Shown here: positions 11,515 through 21,242 of the stretch, one piece after another | How positions within the stretch are numbered: position 1 is the first letter of the stretch | Layout of the letters: every line of letters begins with the position of its first letter | NCBI RefSeq assembly: GCF_004801255.1 | Contig: NZ_CP036295.1 | Span: 1,934,001 to 1,998,000 of the forward strand | Direction of reading: 5' to 3' | DNA: 64,000 nt | Origin: Desulfovibrio desulfuricans | Lineage (GTDB): Bacteria; Desulfobacterota; Desulfovibrionia; Desulfovibrionales; Desulfovibrionaceae | Position numbers and translations under genes: made by a program | The notes under the pieces: generated by a model | The model's input: only the letters and a program-made list of their open reading frames with translations | What the model was told of the DNA's origin: nothing | The model's database searches: none

Positions 11515-11636
11515 TCGAGGAAGGGAACATAAGCGAGACAGAAAACTTTGGCAAGTGATTTTTTATTTGTAAAAAAACAATGCCTGACGTAGCATACCAA
11601 AACTAGTGAGAGAATTTTTTGGAGTGAGCCTACCCT

Positions 11637-12701
11637 ATGATTAGTGTCCTTGTGGTTGATGATTCAACCTTTATGCGCAACACAATTACTTCGCTTCTGG
11701 AGCAGGATTCTGAAATCAAAGTCGTGGGTACGGCCCGCGATGGTCAGGATGCATTACAAAAAGCCGAGGCGCTAGACCCGGACGTAATGACCCTTGATGT
11801 GGATCTGCCGAGGCTGGACGGCCTGGGGGTTTTGCAGCAGCTCATGAAAACAACGCCCATGCCCGTGCTGATGGTCAGCTCGCTCACGCAGAGCGGCGCG
11901 GAAAGCACACTGAAGGCGCTGGAATACGGAGCGCTTGATTTCATACCCAAAACCATGAGCAGCGACCGCGAAAATTTTGCGGCTGAACTGCAAAAAAAGG
12001 TACGGGCCATTGCGCGGCGCAAAACCATTATCAAGCTCAAGTACCGCCGCATCAACCAGATTCAGGTTACGGCTCCGCGTCCGCAGCCTTCGCAGCCTGC
12101 GGATTATGTTCAAACGCCCTGCCCCGGCCCGCGTGATCTGGTCGTCATCGGCGTTTCAACCGGCGGGCCGCCGGTTGTGCAAAAAATTCTTTCGGCGCTG
12201 CCTGCGGACCTTCCGGCCTGTATCCTCATAGCGCAGCACATGCCGGCGGCGTTTACCAACCCGTTTGCCAAACGCCTCGACAGCGTTTGCCAGATCGGCG
12301 TTACCGAAGCCAAGGACGGAGACAAGTTCAAATGCGGCCATGCCTATGTATGCCCCGGCGGCAAGCATATCGGCATACGCATGCGCGGCCCCCTGCCGGA
12401 AATTTTTGTGGCGGAGGAGCCCCGCGACGCGCTTTACAAGCCTTCGGCAAATGTGCTTTTTGAAACTGCGGGCAAAGCCATGGGCAGGCGCACATTGGGC
12501 GTTATGCTCACCGGCATGGGCTCAGACGGATGCGAAGGCTCCAAGGTGCTTCGCGAGAAGGGCGGATGCCTCATTGCCCAAAATGAGGCCTCGTGCGTGG
12601 TTTACGGTATGCCCAAGGCGGTTGTGGACAACAAGCTCGCCAATCTCATACTTGATGTGGACGATATTGCCAACTCTATCATCACAACGGTCAGAGGCTG
12701 A
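11637..12701 (+). CDS. cheB: Chemotaxis methylesterase/deamidase CheB
   Basis: Removes methyl groups from chemoreceptors when phosphorylated by CheA. The 354-residue protein has a receiver domain (1-120; acidic pocket D8/D9, phospho-acceptor D54, K105) and a C-terminal methylesterase domain. The catalytic triad is visible: S174 in GVSTGG, H201 in AQHM, and D297 in GMGSDG. It is the first gene of a seven-gene chemotaxis cluster running to 21185. A weak GGAGTGAG lies upstream of ATG 11637. No promoter was clearly recognised in the 120-bp gap after tRNA-Pro. Confidence 0.96.
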   Translation: MISVLVVDDSTFMRNTITSLLEQDSEIKVVGTARDGQDALQKAEALDPDVMTLDVDLPRLDGLGVLQQLMKTTPMPVLMVSSLTQSGAESTLKALEYGALDFIPKTMSSDRENFAAELQKKVRAIARRKTIIKLKYRRINQIQVTAPRPQPSQPADYVQTPCPGPRDLVVIGVSTGGPPVVQKILSALPADLPACILIAQHMPAAFTNPFAKRLDSVCQIGVTEAKDGDKFKCGHAYVCPGGKHIGIRMRGPLPEIFVAEEPRDALYKPSANVLFETAGKAMGRRTLGVMLTGMGSDGCEGSKVLREKGGCLIAQNEASCVVYGMPKAVVDNKLANLILDVDDIANSIITTVRG

Positions 12702-12724
12702 CCCTATCGCAGCAGGACATGACT

Positions 12725-14656
12725 ATGAACATGGAAAATCCCCAGCACAAAGCAATTCTTGAAGCCTTGCAATCAGGCGCTAATGACGCGATCCGCGACG
12801 CGGCGTTCAGCGCGGGCGACCAGGGCATGCAAGATGCAGTTCCCATGCTCTGCGAACACATCAAAAGCCCCAGCGTGGGCGTACAGGAAGCGGCGGAATA
12901 CGCACTGCGCAAAATTCGCGGGCAGCAGGTGGTCATTGCCCTGCTGCCTCTGCTACGCAGCGACGAAGCCCCTGTGCGCAACGTGGCCATGGACATTCTG
13001 CGCGAGATCGGCTCGGACAGCATCGAGAGCATCCAGCCGTACATGCAGGACGACGATGTCGACCTGCGCATCTTTGTAACCGACATTCTCGGCTACTGCC
13101 GCACGCATCAGGCCTGTCTGCTGCTGTGCCGCGCCCTGCTCAAAGACCCGGAGGTAAACGTGCGCTACCAGGCGGCTGTCAGCCTTGGTACGCTGGCCTT
13201 TCCCGAGGCCGTCAACTCTCTGTGTCAGGCCATGCACGACGAAGAATGGGTGCAGTTTGCCGTGGTGGAAGCCCTGGCAAAAATCAAGGATTACTCCGCT
13301 GTCAGCGCCCTTGTTAAGCTGCTGTCGCAAGCCTCGTCCCTGGTCAGCTCGGCCATTGTGGACGCGCTTGGCGACATGGGGGACGTAAAGTCCATACCCC
13401 TGCTTTTCAGCTCGCTCGAAAACGTCCGCGAGGCCCTGCGCCACAAGATCGTCAAGGCCATTGTGCAGATTCTCGGCGGCAAGGGCCTGTCACTGCTGGC
13501 GGTCAAATCGCAGGAGCGGTTGCGCACCTACCTGCTTGATGCCCTTACCGATAATGACGAGGATATCCTCATGGCGTCCCTGCAGGGTCTGAGCGCCATC
13601 GGCTCGGATGATTGCACCGAGGCCGTCATCAACATGGCCGCCGAGCTCGACAAGGAACGCCAGGACGAACTGTACGAGGCGGCAATCAAGGCCATTGCGG
13701 CCATTGGTTACAACGATTCCATACGCGCGGCCCTTGTCAGCAAGGAAGAATCACGCAACCTCCTGGCCATGGAGGCTTGCCACCTTATGGGCGACCACCG
13801 CTGCGTGGGCGACCTCAAGGATCTTTTCTGGCGCGTCAGCCCCGAGCTGCAACGCATGGCCGCTGCCGAACTGGCCCTGCTCGGAGACTGCAACGACGCC
13901 CCCTTCTTCGTTACCGTCATGAACGATTCTGAAGATGCCGAGGTGCTCAAAAGCGCCCTGGTGTTTTTTGGCAATCATCCCACCTGCCCTGATGTGGAAG
14001 ACCTCGTCTTTGCCCAGATAGACCACAAGTACGTGGACGTTAAGGAAATGGCGCTGGAAGCCTGCATCAATTTGCACAGCCCCAAGCTCAACGAGCTTTT
14101 CAAGGAACGCGCCCGGAGCGACGACCCCATGCAGCGCATGATGGCCGTGTATGCCCTTGGCCGTTACAGCATTACCGAAAACATGGCAGAAATTACCGCG
14201 GCGCTTGACGACGAATCTCCCCGAATCCGGCAGGTGGCAGTGGAGGCATTTTTGAACCTCGGCGAAAACGCAGAAGAGAGTTTGCCCCTGCTGCTGCCCC
14301 GCCTGACCGATGAAGACAAGGATGTTCGCCTTGCTGTGGTTGACCTGCTTGGTCAAATCGGTTCTCCGACAGTGTTGCCATACATTCTCAATGCGCTTAA
14401 CGATGACAATGAATGGGTGTGCATTCGCGCCATCGACGCGCTCGGCATGCACCGGGTTGCCGATGCCGTGCCCCTGCTTGCCCAGATGCTTGAAAGCGCA
14501 AGCCCCATGGTCGCCCTCAAGATCGTTGAGGCCCTGGGCAAAATTGGCGGCAATGTGGCCTTCAGCGTGCTACTTGGCATGATGAACCACGAAGATTCGG
14601 AAATTCAGCATGCGGCGGAAGAAGCGTTGGCAACGATCCAGGCCGAACAGGAGTAG
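12725..14656 (+). CDS. HEAT-repeat protein of the chemotaxis cluster
   Basis: A protein of about 643 residues made almost entirely of HEAT-like helical repeats of 30-35 residues. Recurrent units resemble VRNVAMDILREIGS and IRQVAVEAFLNLGE, spaced through the chain. It has no signal peptide or membrane segment, so it is probably a cytoplasmic scaffold. ATG 12725 is chosen because AGGA lies 7 nt upstream; ATG 12719 is too close to it. It lies 23 bp after cheB and ends 2 bp before cheR, so it is surely co-transcribed. HEAT repeats bind other proteins; the partner may be CheA, CheR or ParA, but nothing in the sequence shows which. Confidence 0.88.
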   Translation: MNMENPQHKAILEALQSGANDAIRDAAFSAGDQGMQDAVPMLCEHIKSPSVGVQEAAEYALRKIRGQQVVIALLPLLRSDEAPVRNVAMDILREIGSDSIESIQPYMQDDDVDLRIFVTDILGYCRTHQACLLLCRALLKDPEVNVRYQAAVSLGTLAFPEAVNSLCQAMHDEEWVQFAVVEALAKIKDYSAVSALVKLLSQASSLVSSAIVDALGDMGDVKSIPLLFSSLENVREALRHKIVKAIVQILGGKGLSLLAVKSQERLRTYLLDALTDNDEDILMASLQGLSAIGSDDCTEAVINMAAELDKERQDELYEAAIKAIAAIGYNDSIRAALVSKEESRNLLAMEACHLMGDHRCVGDLKDLFWRVSPELQRMAAAELALLGDCNDAPFFVTVMNDSEDAEVLKSALVFFGNHPTCPDVEDLVFAQIDHKYVDVKEMALEACINLHSPKLNELFKERARSDDPMQRMMAVYALGRYSITENMAEITAALDDESPRIRQVAVEAFLNLGENAEESLPLLLPRLTDEDKDVRLAVVDLLGQIGSPTVLPYILNALNDDNEWVCIRAIDALGMHRVADAVPLLAQMLESASPMVALKIVEALGKIGGNVAFSVLLGMMNHEDSEIQHAAEEALATIQAEQE

Positions 14657-14658
14657 GT

Positions 14659-16056
14659 ATGTCCCAGCCCCCTACGTTATTTCCCAAAAGCCCGCTCGGC
14701 GCTACGCCGAATAGCGGCAACGCGCAGACCTCTGCCGGTGCCGCTGCTACCCCGGCAGAGCAACGTCCCCGGTTCGGCTCAACAGTGCCTGGGGCCGCGC
14801 CGGCAATGCCCGCAGCCAAACCGGCCACGCCCACACCGGCTTCACCTTTCAGGTCTGCCGTGCCCCCGCTGGGTGCGCAGGCCCAACCAGCGGGCGCGCA
14901 GGCGGCAGGCTCTGCCTTTCGCTCGCCCACTGCCCCTGCAGGCACGGGCCTAGGCGGTGCCGCCGCTGGTACGCGTCCGCCGCTGGGGCAGCCGGGATTT
15001 GGTCAAACCGCCAGGCCTCCGCTGGGTTCCACGCCGGGCTCCACCCTGCCCCCCCGCACGGGCGTCACGCCGCCAGCGAGCGGCATGGCGGCTCAGCGCC
15101 CCGCGCAGACCTCGCCTGCCACAAGCGCACTGCGTCCGCCGCTTACGCCCGCTGCCGCATTTCGCTCGCCCACGCAGGCAACCGACAGTGCCCGCGCAGC
15201 ATCGCCCTTTCGCAAGGACCTGCAGATTTCTGACGAGGAATTTTTGCAGCTGCGCGACTTTATCTACCAGCAATGCGGCATTTTTATTGCCGAAAACAGA
15301 AAGTACCTTGTTGAAAACAGGCTCTCCAACCGCATTAAAGAACTGAACCTCAAAAGCTACAGCGATTATTACAACTTTTTGCGGTTTGACGGCAGTCGCC
15401 GCACCGAGCTCAACAAGCTGTTTGAGGTTGTCACCACCAACGAAACCAGCTTTTTCCGCAATCCGCCGCAGCTTGAGGTGTTTCAAAAAAGCGTGCTGCC
15501 CGACATTCTCGACCAGTGCCGCAAGGCAGGCCGCAAAAAGCTGCGCATCTGGTCCGCAGGCTGTTCTACGGGTGAGGAGCCCTACACCCTCGCCATCATC
15601 CTGTGCGAGGTGCTCAAGGGCGAAATTTCCAGCTGGGACATCAAAATCACCGCAAACGACCTTTCCGAAGCCGTTCTGGCGGCGGCGCGGCGCGGCGTCT
15701 ACAACGACTACGCCCTGCGCACCACGCCCAAAGAGATCGCGGACGCCTATTTTATCAAAGAGGACGCCCAGTACAAGATCAAGCCGGAACTGAAAGCGCT
15801 CATTTCTTTTGGCCAGATCAACCTCAACGACAAGGAACAGCTCCGCCGGGTCGAAAAGTCGCAGATCGTCTTTTGCCGCAATGTTATCATCTACTTTGAC
15901 GATGAAATGAAGCGCAAGGTCATCAACGCCTTTTACGACAACCTCGAAATTAACGGCGCTTTGCTTATCGGGCACTCCGAATCGCTGCACAACATCAGCC
16001 GCGCGTTTCAGCTAGAGCACCACAAGGGCACCATCGTCTACAGAAAACTGAGCTGA
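14659..16056 (+). CDS. cheR: Chemoreceptor methyltransferase CheR with long disordered N-terminus
   Basis: SAM-dependent methylation of receptor glutamates. The catalytic part (about residues 188-465) has the N-terminal CheR helices (LQISDEEFLQLRDFIYQQ), the NETSFFRNP motif and the SAM site WSAGCSTGEEPYTLA. Residues 1-185 are an extension rich in Ala, Pro, Gly and Thr with repeated short FRSP/PPLG-type units. It makes the protein about 465 residues against 275-290 in most CheR proteins. The extension is probably a disordered tether. AGGAG from the end of the HEAT gene serves as the ribosome site. Confidence 0.94.
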   Translation: MSQPPTLFPKSPLGATPNSGNAQTSAGAAATPAEQRPRFGSTVPGAAPAMPAAKPATPTPASPFRSAVPPLGAQAQPAGAQAAGSAFRSPTAPAGTGLGGAAAGTRPPLGQPGFGQTARPPLGSTPGSTLPPRTGVTPPASGMAAQRPAQTSPATSALRPPLTPAAAFRSPTQATDSARAASPFRKDLQISDEEFLQLRDFIYQQCGIFIAENRKYLVENRLSNRIKELNLKSYSDYYNFLRFDGSRRTELNKLFEVVTTNETSFFRNPPQLEVFQKSVLPDILDQCRKAGRKKLRIWSAGCSTGEEPYTLAIILCEVLKGEISSWDIKITANDLSEAVLAAARRGVYNDYALRTTPKEIADAYFIKEDAQYKIKPELKALISFGQINLNDKEQLRRVEKSQIVFCRNVIIYFDDEMKRKVINAFYDNLEINGALLIGHSESLHNISRAFQLEHHKGTIVYRKLS

Positions 16057-16066
16057 TGCATGACAA

Positions 16067-16843
16067 ATGTGCGCTAAAATTCTGGCTATTGCCAATCAGA
16101 AAGGGGGCGTAGGCAAAACTACAACTTCCATTACCCTGAGCAGCGCCCTTGCGCGCCAGGGCAAAAAAATTCTTATTCTTGATCTGGACCCGCACGCATG
16201 TGCCACACTGCATGCGCGCATATACCCAGAGGCCATCGACTGCAGCCTGCACGACCTTTTTCTTGCGCAGGAAGAAGCGTGGCCCGACATATGGCCGCGG
16301 CTTATTCATCCTGACGCCCTGCCGGGAGTGGATGTGGCCCCTGGCAGCATTCGGCTTTCCGAGCTTGAGGTTGATTTTCGCGAGCGGCAGGCCAAGGGCA
16401 GCGTGCTTTTGCGCAGCCTCGGCCAGATACGCGACAGGTATGATTTTATTGTTCTGGATTGTCCGCCGCATGTGGGCATACTGCTGGTCAACGCCCTTGT
16501 GGCCTGCGACCTGCTGATAATACCGATACAGACAGATTTTCTTGCGCTGCACGGGCTCAAACTGTTGTTCGATACGCTGCACACGCTGAACAAGGCTCTG
16601 GGCAGGGCCATCCGCTACCGGGCGGTGCCCACCATGTACGACAAGAGGGCCAAGGCTTGCACACGGGTTTTGGAACTGATGCGACGCAAAATGGGGCAAT
16701 CCATGTTCACTACCGTTATCGGCGTTGACACGCACTTTCGCGAGGCAAGCGCCCAGGGTTGCACCATTTACGACATTGACGCCCGCTCAAGGGGCGCGGG
16801 TGGCTATGATTCGCTTGCTCAGGAAGTGGTAACGCTATGGTAA
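16067..16843 (+). CDS. ParA-family ATPase of the chemotaxis cluster
   Basis: 258 residues with a deviant Walker A (KGGVGKTTT, 12-20), the A' motif LILDLDPH and Walker B DFIVLDCPPH. ParA/MinD proteins form ATP-dependent dimers that position cargo. In other bacteria, ParA homologues encoded with che genes (ParC in Vibrio, PpfA in Rhodobacter) place chemoreceptor arrays at poles or distribute them to daughters. No ParB gene is next to it, which argues against chromosome or plasmid partition. It starts 10 bp after cheR and overlaps the next gene by 7 nt (ATGGTAA), so the pair is translationally coupled. Confidence 0.93.
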   Translation: MCAKILAIANQKGGVGKTTTSITLSSALARQGKKILILDLDPHACATLHARIYPEAIDCSLHDLFLAQEEAWPDIWPRLIHPDALPGVDVAPGSIRLSELEVDFRERQAKGSVLLRSLGQIRDRYDFIVLDCPPHVGILLVNALVACDLLIIPIQTDFLALHGLKLLFDTLHTLNKALGRAIRYRAVPTMYDKRAKACTRVLELMRRKMGQSMFTTVIGVDTHFREASAQGCTIYDIDARSRGAGGYDSLAQEVVTLW

Positions 16844-17538
16844 AAACGCCCGAAGAATACTTTGCCGACCAGTGCCTTGCCGTGCCGCAGGCTGCCGACG
16901 CAACCCTGAGCACGGCGGAGAAGGCTTTTGTGCAAAAATATCTTGGCAGCGATACGCTGCAGGATATGCCCGTACTCGAGCCGGAACAGGTGCTCGCCGG
17001 ACCAGCGGCCCTGTCGCCAGACCACGACGCCGAGCCACGCGCTGCAAAGCGCGCAGGCGCGGAGGCCTCCTTGCCTTCGTTGCGCACACGGCTTGCAGCG
17101 CAGGAACAGGTGCAGATGGTTTCGTTTTATGTACGCGAACAGGTTTTTTTACTGCCTGTTTCAGTGATTGTGGAGGTGCTGCGCTACATGCCGCTGACCC
17201 GGCTGCCCATGGCGCCCCCGTTTATTGCAGGCGTAGTCAACCTGCGGGGCAAGGTAACCCCGCTGCTGCATCTCGACGCCTTGCTGACAACCGATCAGAC
17301 CATGCGCTACACGCAAAAAAGTTTTATCATTGTTTGTGGAACAGATGATATGCAACTTGGCTTAATAATTGACAAAGTGCATACCATGTATATGGTTTCA
17401 AAAGACAGTATAAGCTGGAATATTGAAGCGCAACTGGGCGAAGGTGCAGATTTTCTGTGCGGCCTGGCCAATATCAATGAACGACTCCACGGCATTATCG
17501 ACCCGGAAATGATTGTCGACAAACTCATTGAAATATAA
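16837..17538 (+). CDS. CheW-like coupling protein with N-terminal extension
   Basis: 233 residues. The CheW domain occupies about residues 90-230 (QVQMVSFYVREQVFLLPVS, then VVNLRGKVTPLLHLD). CheW proteins link receptors to CheA. About 90 residues precede the domain, without a recognised fold. That extension could bind the overlapping ParA-like protein, as CheW-ParC type contacts do elsewhere, but this is inference. The coding frame overlaps parA by 7 nt. Confidence 0.9.
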   Translation: MVKTPEEYFADQCLAVPQAADATLSTAEKAFVQKYLGSDTLQDMPVLEPEQVLAGPAALSPDHDAEPRAAKRAGAEASLPSLRTRLAAQEQVQMVSFYVREQVFLLPVSVIVEVLRYMPLTRLPMAPPFIAGVVNLRGKVTPLLHLDALLTTDQTMRYTQKSFIIVCGTDDMQLGLIIDKVHTMYMVSKDSISWNIEAQLGEGADFLCGLANINERLHGIIDPEMIVDKLIEI

Positions 17539-17651
17539 ACCGCCAAAGTGGTTGGCGCGTTTGCATGATCGACTTGCCAACAATCTGAATAATCTCTAGA
17601 GTTCGGTGAATTTTGTACGGCAGCCAACATCAGACGGACAGGATCACACAC

Positions 17652-18020
17652 ATGAAAAAACATATTATGGTCGTAGACGACTCCAAAACTATCCGTAACC
17701 TGGTGGCCTTTGTTCTGAAAGGCGAAGGCTTCAAGGTCAGTACTGCCGAGGACGGCCTGGACGCCATTGAAAAGCTCTACAGCCTTGAGCCTGTAGACCT
17801 TATTGTTTCGGACGTAAACATGCCGCGCATGGACGGCTTTACGTTTATCCGCACAATACGCGCCCAGGATGCCTATAAGGATATTCCCATTATCGTGCTT
17901 TCCACAGAAGGTCAGGAAAAGGACATTCAGACGGGCATGAGCCTGGGCGCAAACCTGTACATGGTTAAGCCGGCTCAACCTGAAAAAATGGTTCGTAATA
18001 TAAAGATGCTTCTGGGCTAG
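17652..18020 (+). CDS. cheY: Response regulator CheY
   Basis: Single-domain receiver of 122 residues. Visible residues are the acidic pair VVDDS (about 8-9), the phospho-acceptor Asp in IVSDVNMPRMDG, the Thr/Ser in VLSTEG and the Lys in MVKPAQ. When phosphorylated it binds the flagellar switch. ATG 17652 has AGGA upstream and begins at the canonical MKKHIMVVDDS; an upstream in-frame start at 17613 has no support. It lies between cheW-like and cheA. Confidence 0.95.
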   Translation: MKKHIMVVDDSKTIRNLVAFVLKGEGFKVSTAEDGLDAIEKLYSLEPVDLIVSDVNMPRMDGFTFIRTIRAQDAYKDIPIIVLSTEGQEKDIQTGMSLGANLYMVKPAQPEKMVRNIKMLLG

Positions 18021-18089
18021 CCGATAAGAAAGACAGTATATGTCCACTTCGGACAATAGTGTGCTTTCAGCCATATAAAGGTATAGGTT

Positions 18090-21000
18090 ATGAGCCAGGA
18101 ATTTTTTGATCCGGAACTTTTCGCCGACTTTATCGCGGAAGCCAAAGAACATCTCGAAACCATCGAGCCCAATCTGCTTGAACTTGAGAAGGCTCCGGAC
18201 AATCTGGCACTGCTGAATGACATTTTCCGCCCCATGCACTCTCTCAAGGGCGCGTCGGGTTTTCTGGGGTTGAACCGCATCAACCAGCTTGCGCACAAGT
18301 CCGAGAACATTCTGGACGAGCTGCGCAAGGGCACCATGGTGGTGACCTCGGAAATTATGGATGTCATTCTGGCTTCCACGGACGCCTTGCGTCAGATGAT
18401 AGATAACCTTGAATCCACCAACGCCGAAGGCGATGTGGAAATCGATCATATCATGGCGCAGATCGAAGCCATCATGGCTGGCGAAACTTCGCCCCAGGTG
18501 GCTGCCGAGCCCGCTGCCGAAGCGGCCCCCGCCAATGCCGTTTCCGCTGCCGAAGCAGTTGCAGACGACGCTCAGGCCGCCAAAGAAGCAGCCCCCTCAC
18601 TTCAGGCAGAAGACAACGCTTCAGCCGCTGACGAGCCAGACAGCGAGGCGGCCCCCACGGGCAACGGCAGGCAAAACTCCGACGCTCCGGCCATGACAGG
18701 CAAGGAATGGGTGCTCACCCTGCCCGACATACCTTCGTATGCCCTCACCGCGTTTGGCGAGGGGCATCTCAAAGATTTTATCGACGAGTCCAACGACACC
18801 ATCGAAAGCCTGACCAACGGCCTGCTCGATCTGGAAGAAAACCCCGTTGGCCGGGACGAACTGGTCAACGATATTTTCCGCTTTTTCCACAACATGAAGG
18901 GCAACAGCGGCATTATCGGCTACGCAGAGCTGAATGCCCTTACCCACGAGGCGGAAACCCTGCTCAACAATGTTCGTCAAGGCAAAATTACCCCGACCCA
19001 CGAGCTCATCGACCTGCTGCTGCTTGTTGTCGACGTGCTTGAGGCTCAGGTGCAGCGCATCAACATTGAAGCGGGCACCGCCACCCCCTTCAATATCGAG
19101 CCAGTGGTCAAACAGCTTCAGCTGGCCCAGACCGGCGGCCCCATTTCGCTGCCGCAAGAGCTGCTCGACGCGCAGGCCAGCCAGAACGGCGCCGCAGCCG
19201 GGCAGCAGGAAGCTGAAACAGAGCACGCAGATGAACCGGCAGCCTCCGCCAGCCAGGAGGAGCACGCCCCGGTTGAGGTGGTCATGCCGACCATCATTGC
19301 CGTCGGTGCTGAAAATGACGACATCGACGCCTTCCGCGCCACCGTGCGCCAGCAGCTTGAAATAATTCATGCCGCCCTTGAAACGCTCAAAAAAGACGGC
19401 AGCCACAAAGATTCCATCGACGCCATCTTCCGCTGCCTTGTGGCGGTCAAAAACGCCTGCGGCTTTATGGACTTTGAAGAAATCAAGGTCTATGCCGAGC
19501 GCACTGCGGGCATTGTGGATCAGGGACGGATCAGCGGTATTGATTTTGGCCTGATGGTGGACCTGCTTGAACAGGAAGTTGCCATCATCAAGGACATGAT
19601 ACAGCAAAAGCTGGACGGGCCAGCCCCGGCTCCTGCGGCCCAGGTTGCCGCGCAGCCCGCAGCGCCTGCCAGCGCGGCCAAGCCTGCCGATGAGCCAGCT
19701 CCGCACGCGCAGAATGAGCAAGCAGGCAAGCATGAGCCTGCCCCTGCCGCGCACGCGCCTGCGGCCAAACCGGCGGAACACGCCGCTCCGGCCCCGGCGG
19801 CTGCAAAGCCCGCGCCCGCAAGGCCAGCGCCCGCCAAGCAAGCGGTTGCAGCCAGGCCAGCTGCGCCCGCCAAACCTGCCGCACCGGCCAAGCCCGCCGC
19901 GCAGGCGGCGGCCCCGACTCAGGAAAACCACAAGGGTTCATCCACCATCCGCGTTGACCATGAGCGCCTTGACCATCTGATGAACCTCATCGGCGAGCTC
20001 ATCATTAACCGCAACCGGTACACCCTTATCGCCCGCTCGCTTGAAGACAACGGGCACGATGTAGATATTTCGCAGGTAGCCCAAAGCCTTTCTGAAACCA
20101 CCTATGCCATGGCCCGCATTTCGGACGATTTGCAGGACACCATCATGAAGGTGCGCATGGTGCCGGTTTCCTCCGTGTTTTCCCGCTTCCCCCGCCTGGT
20201 GCGCGACCTTTCGCGCAAAAGCGGCAAGGAAGTGGACCTGATCATGGAAGGTGAGGAAACAGAACTGGACAAGAGCGTGGTGGAAGTTATCGGCGACCCC
20301 CTTGTCCACCTCATCCGCAACTCGGTCGACCACGGCATTGAACCGGAAGAAGTGCGCCTGGCCGCTGGCAAACCCGCCAAGGGCAAGGTCACGCTGCGCG
20401 CCTTCCACAAGGGCAACTCTGTGGCCATTGAGATTGAAGACGACGGCAAGGGCATAGACCCGGTAAAGATGCGTGAGGTAGCCGTGCGCAAGGGCGTCAT
20501 CACCTCTGAGGAAGCCGCCCAGCTCGACGACCGCGAATCGCTGGAGCTGATCTTTGCCCCCGGTTTTTCGTCGGCGGAAAAAATCACCGACATCTCCGGT
20601 CGCGGCGTGGGCATGGATGTGGTGCGCACCAACATCAAAAACCTCAAGGGCAGCGTCAGCACATATTCCGAGGTGGGCAAGGGCACACGCTTCACCCTCA
20701 GCCTGCCGCTTACGCTGGCCATCATTGACGCGCTTATGGTCAATGTTTCCGGCCAGATGTATGCCATCCCCCTTGATGCTGTCTCTGAAACCACCAAGAT
20801 TGAGGCCGAGCGCCTCACAGACGTCAAGGGCCGCAAGGCCGTTACCCTGCGCGGCGAAGTGCTTGGCGTTGTCGAGCTTTCAGAAATGCTGGGCCTGCCC
20901 CGCACCGACCCCCTGCCCGACGTTCTCTCTGTGGTAGTCATCCACGACAACGACCGCCGTCTGGGCCTCGTGGTCGACCGCCTGCTTGAACGCCAGGAAA

Positions 21001-21185
21001 TCGTTATCAAGCCCCTCGGCGCATACCTTGGCGACCTCAAGGGCATTTCGGGCGCGACCATCATGGGCGACGGCTCGGTCATCCTTATTCTTGACCCGCA
21101 CGAAATTTACATCCTGGCCACATCCAAGGCCTCGTCCATGGGATCAGGCGACCAGGGTAAACAGGCAATTTCCGCCAGAGTGTAA
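18090..21185 (+). CDS. cheA: Chemotaxis histidine kinase CheA with three Hpt-like modules
   Basis: A large CheA of 1031 residues. Hpt 1 spans about 5-110 with phospho-acceptor H50 (MHSLKGASG). Hpt 2 spans about 222-325 with H267 (FHNMKGNSG). A third Hpt-like bundle spans about 410-505, but the His position is V451 (CLVAVKNACG). Ala/Pro-rich linkers separate the modules, the longest at about 511-612. Then follow the dimerisation helices (614-700), the HATPase domain (about 715-885; N box HLIRNSVDHG, G1 DDGKGID, G2 SGRGVGMD) and a CheW-like domain to the end. It closes the cluster. A separate CheY-binding P2 domain is not evident. Confidence 0.94.
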   Translation: MSQEFFDPELFADFIAEAKEHLETIEPNLLELEKAPDNLALLNDIFRPMHSLKGASGFLGLNRINQLAHKSENILDELRKGTMVVTSEIMDVILASTDALRQMIDNLESTNAEGDVEIDHIMAQIEAIMAGETSPQVAAEPAAEAAPANAVSAAEAVADDAQAAKEAAPSLQAEDNASAADEPDSEAAPTGNGRQNSDAPAMTGKEWVLTLPDIPSYALTAFGEGHLKDFIDESNDTIESLTNGLLDLEENPVGRDELVNDIFRFFHNMKGNSGIIGYAELNALTHEAETLLNNVRQGKITPTHELIDLLLLVVDVLEAQVQRINIEAGTATPFNIEPVVKQLQLAQTGGPISLPQELLDAQASQNGAAAGQQEAETEHADEPAASASQEEHAPVEVVMPTIIAVGAENDDIDAFRATVRQQLEIIHAALETLKKDGSHKDSIDAIFRCLVAVKNACGFMDFEEIKVYAERTAGIVDQGRISGIDFGLMVDLLEQEVAIIKDMIQQKLDGPAPAPAAQVAAQPAAPASAAKPADEPAPHAQNEQAGKHEPAPAAHAPAAKPAEHAAPAPAAAKPAPARPAPAKQAVAARPAAPAKPAAPAKPAAQAAAPTQENHKGSSTIRVDHERLDHLMNLIGELIINRNRYTLIARSLEDNGHDVDISQVAQSLSETTYAMARISDDLQDTIMKVRMVPVSSVFSRFPRLVRDLSRKSGKEVDLIMEGEETELDKSVVEVIGDPLVHLIRNSVDHGIEPEEVRLAAGKPAKGKVTLRAFHKGNSVAIEIEDDGKGIDPVKMREVAVRKGVITSEEAAQLDDRESLELIFAPGFSSAEKITDISGRGVGMDVVRTNIKNLKGSVSTYSEVGKGTRFTLSLPLTLAIIDALMVNVSGQMYAIPLDAVSETTKIEAERLTDVKGRKAVTLRGEVLGVVELSEMLGLPRTDPLPDVLSVVVIHDNDRRLGLVVDRLLERQEIVIKPLGAYLGDLKGISGATIMGDGSVILILDPHEIYILATSKASSMGSGDQGKQAISARV

Positions 21186-21242
21186 ATGACAGGGGGCTAC
21201 GACCCCCTTTCTGTTTTACAGCCTTATCGCACAGGGCATACC

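Noticed and set aside
16067..16843. The ParA-like gene as a plasmid or chromosome partition gene
   Set aside because: No parB or parS-like repeats are adjacent, and it is embedded and translationally coupled within che genes.
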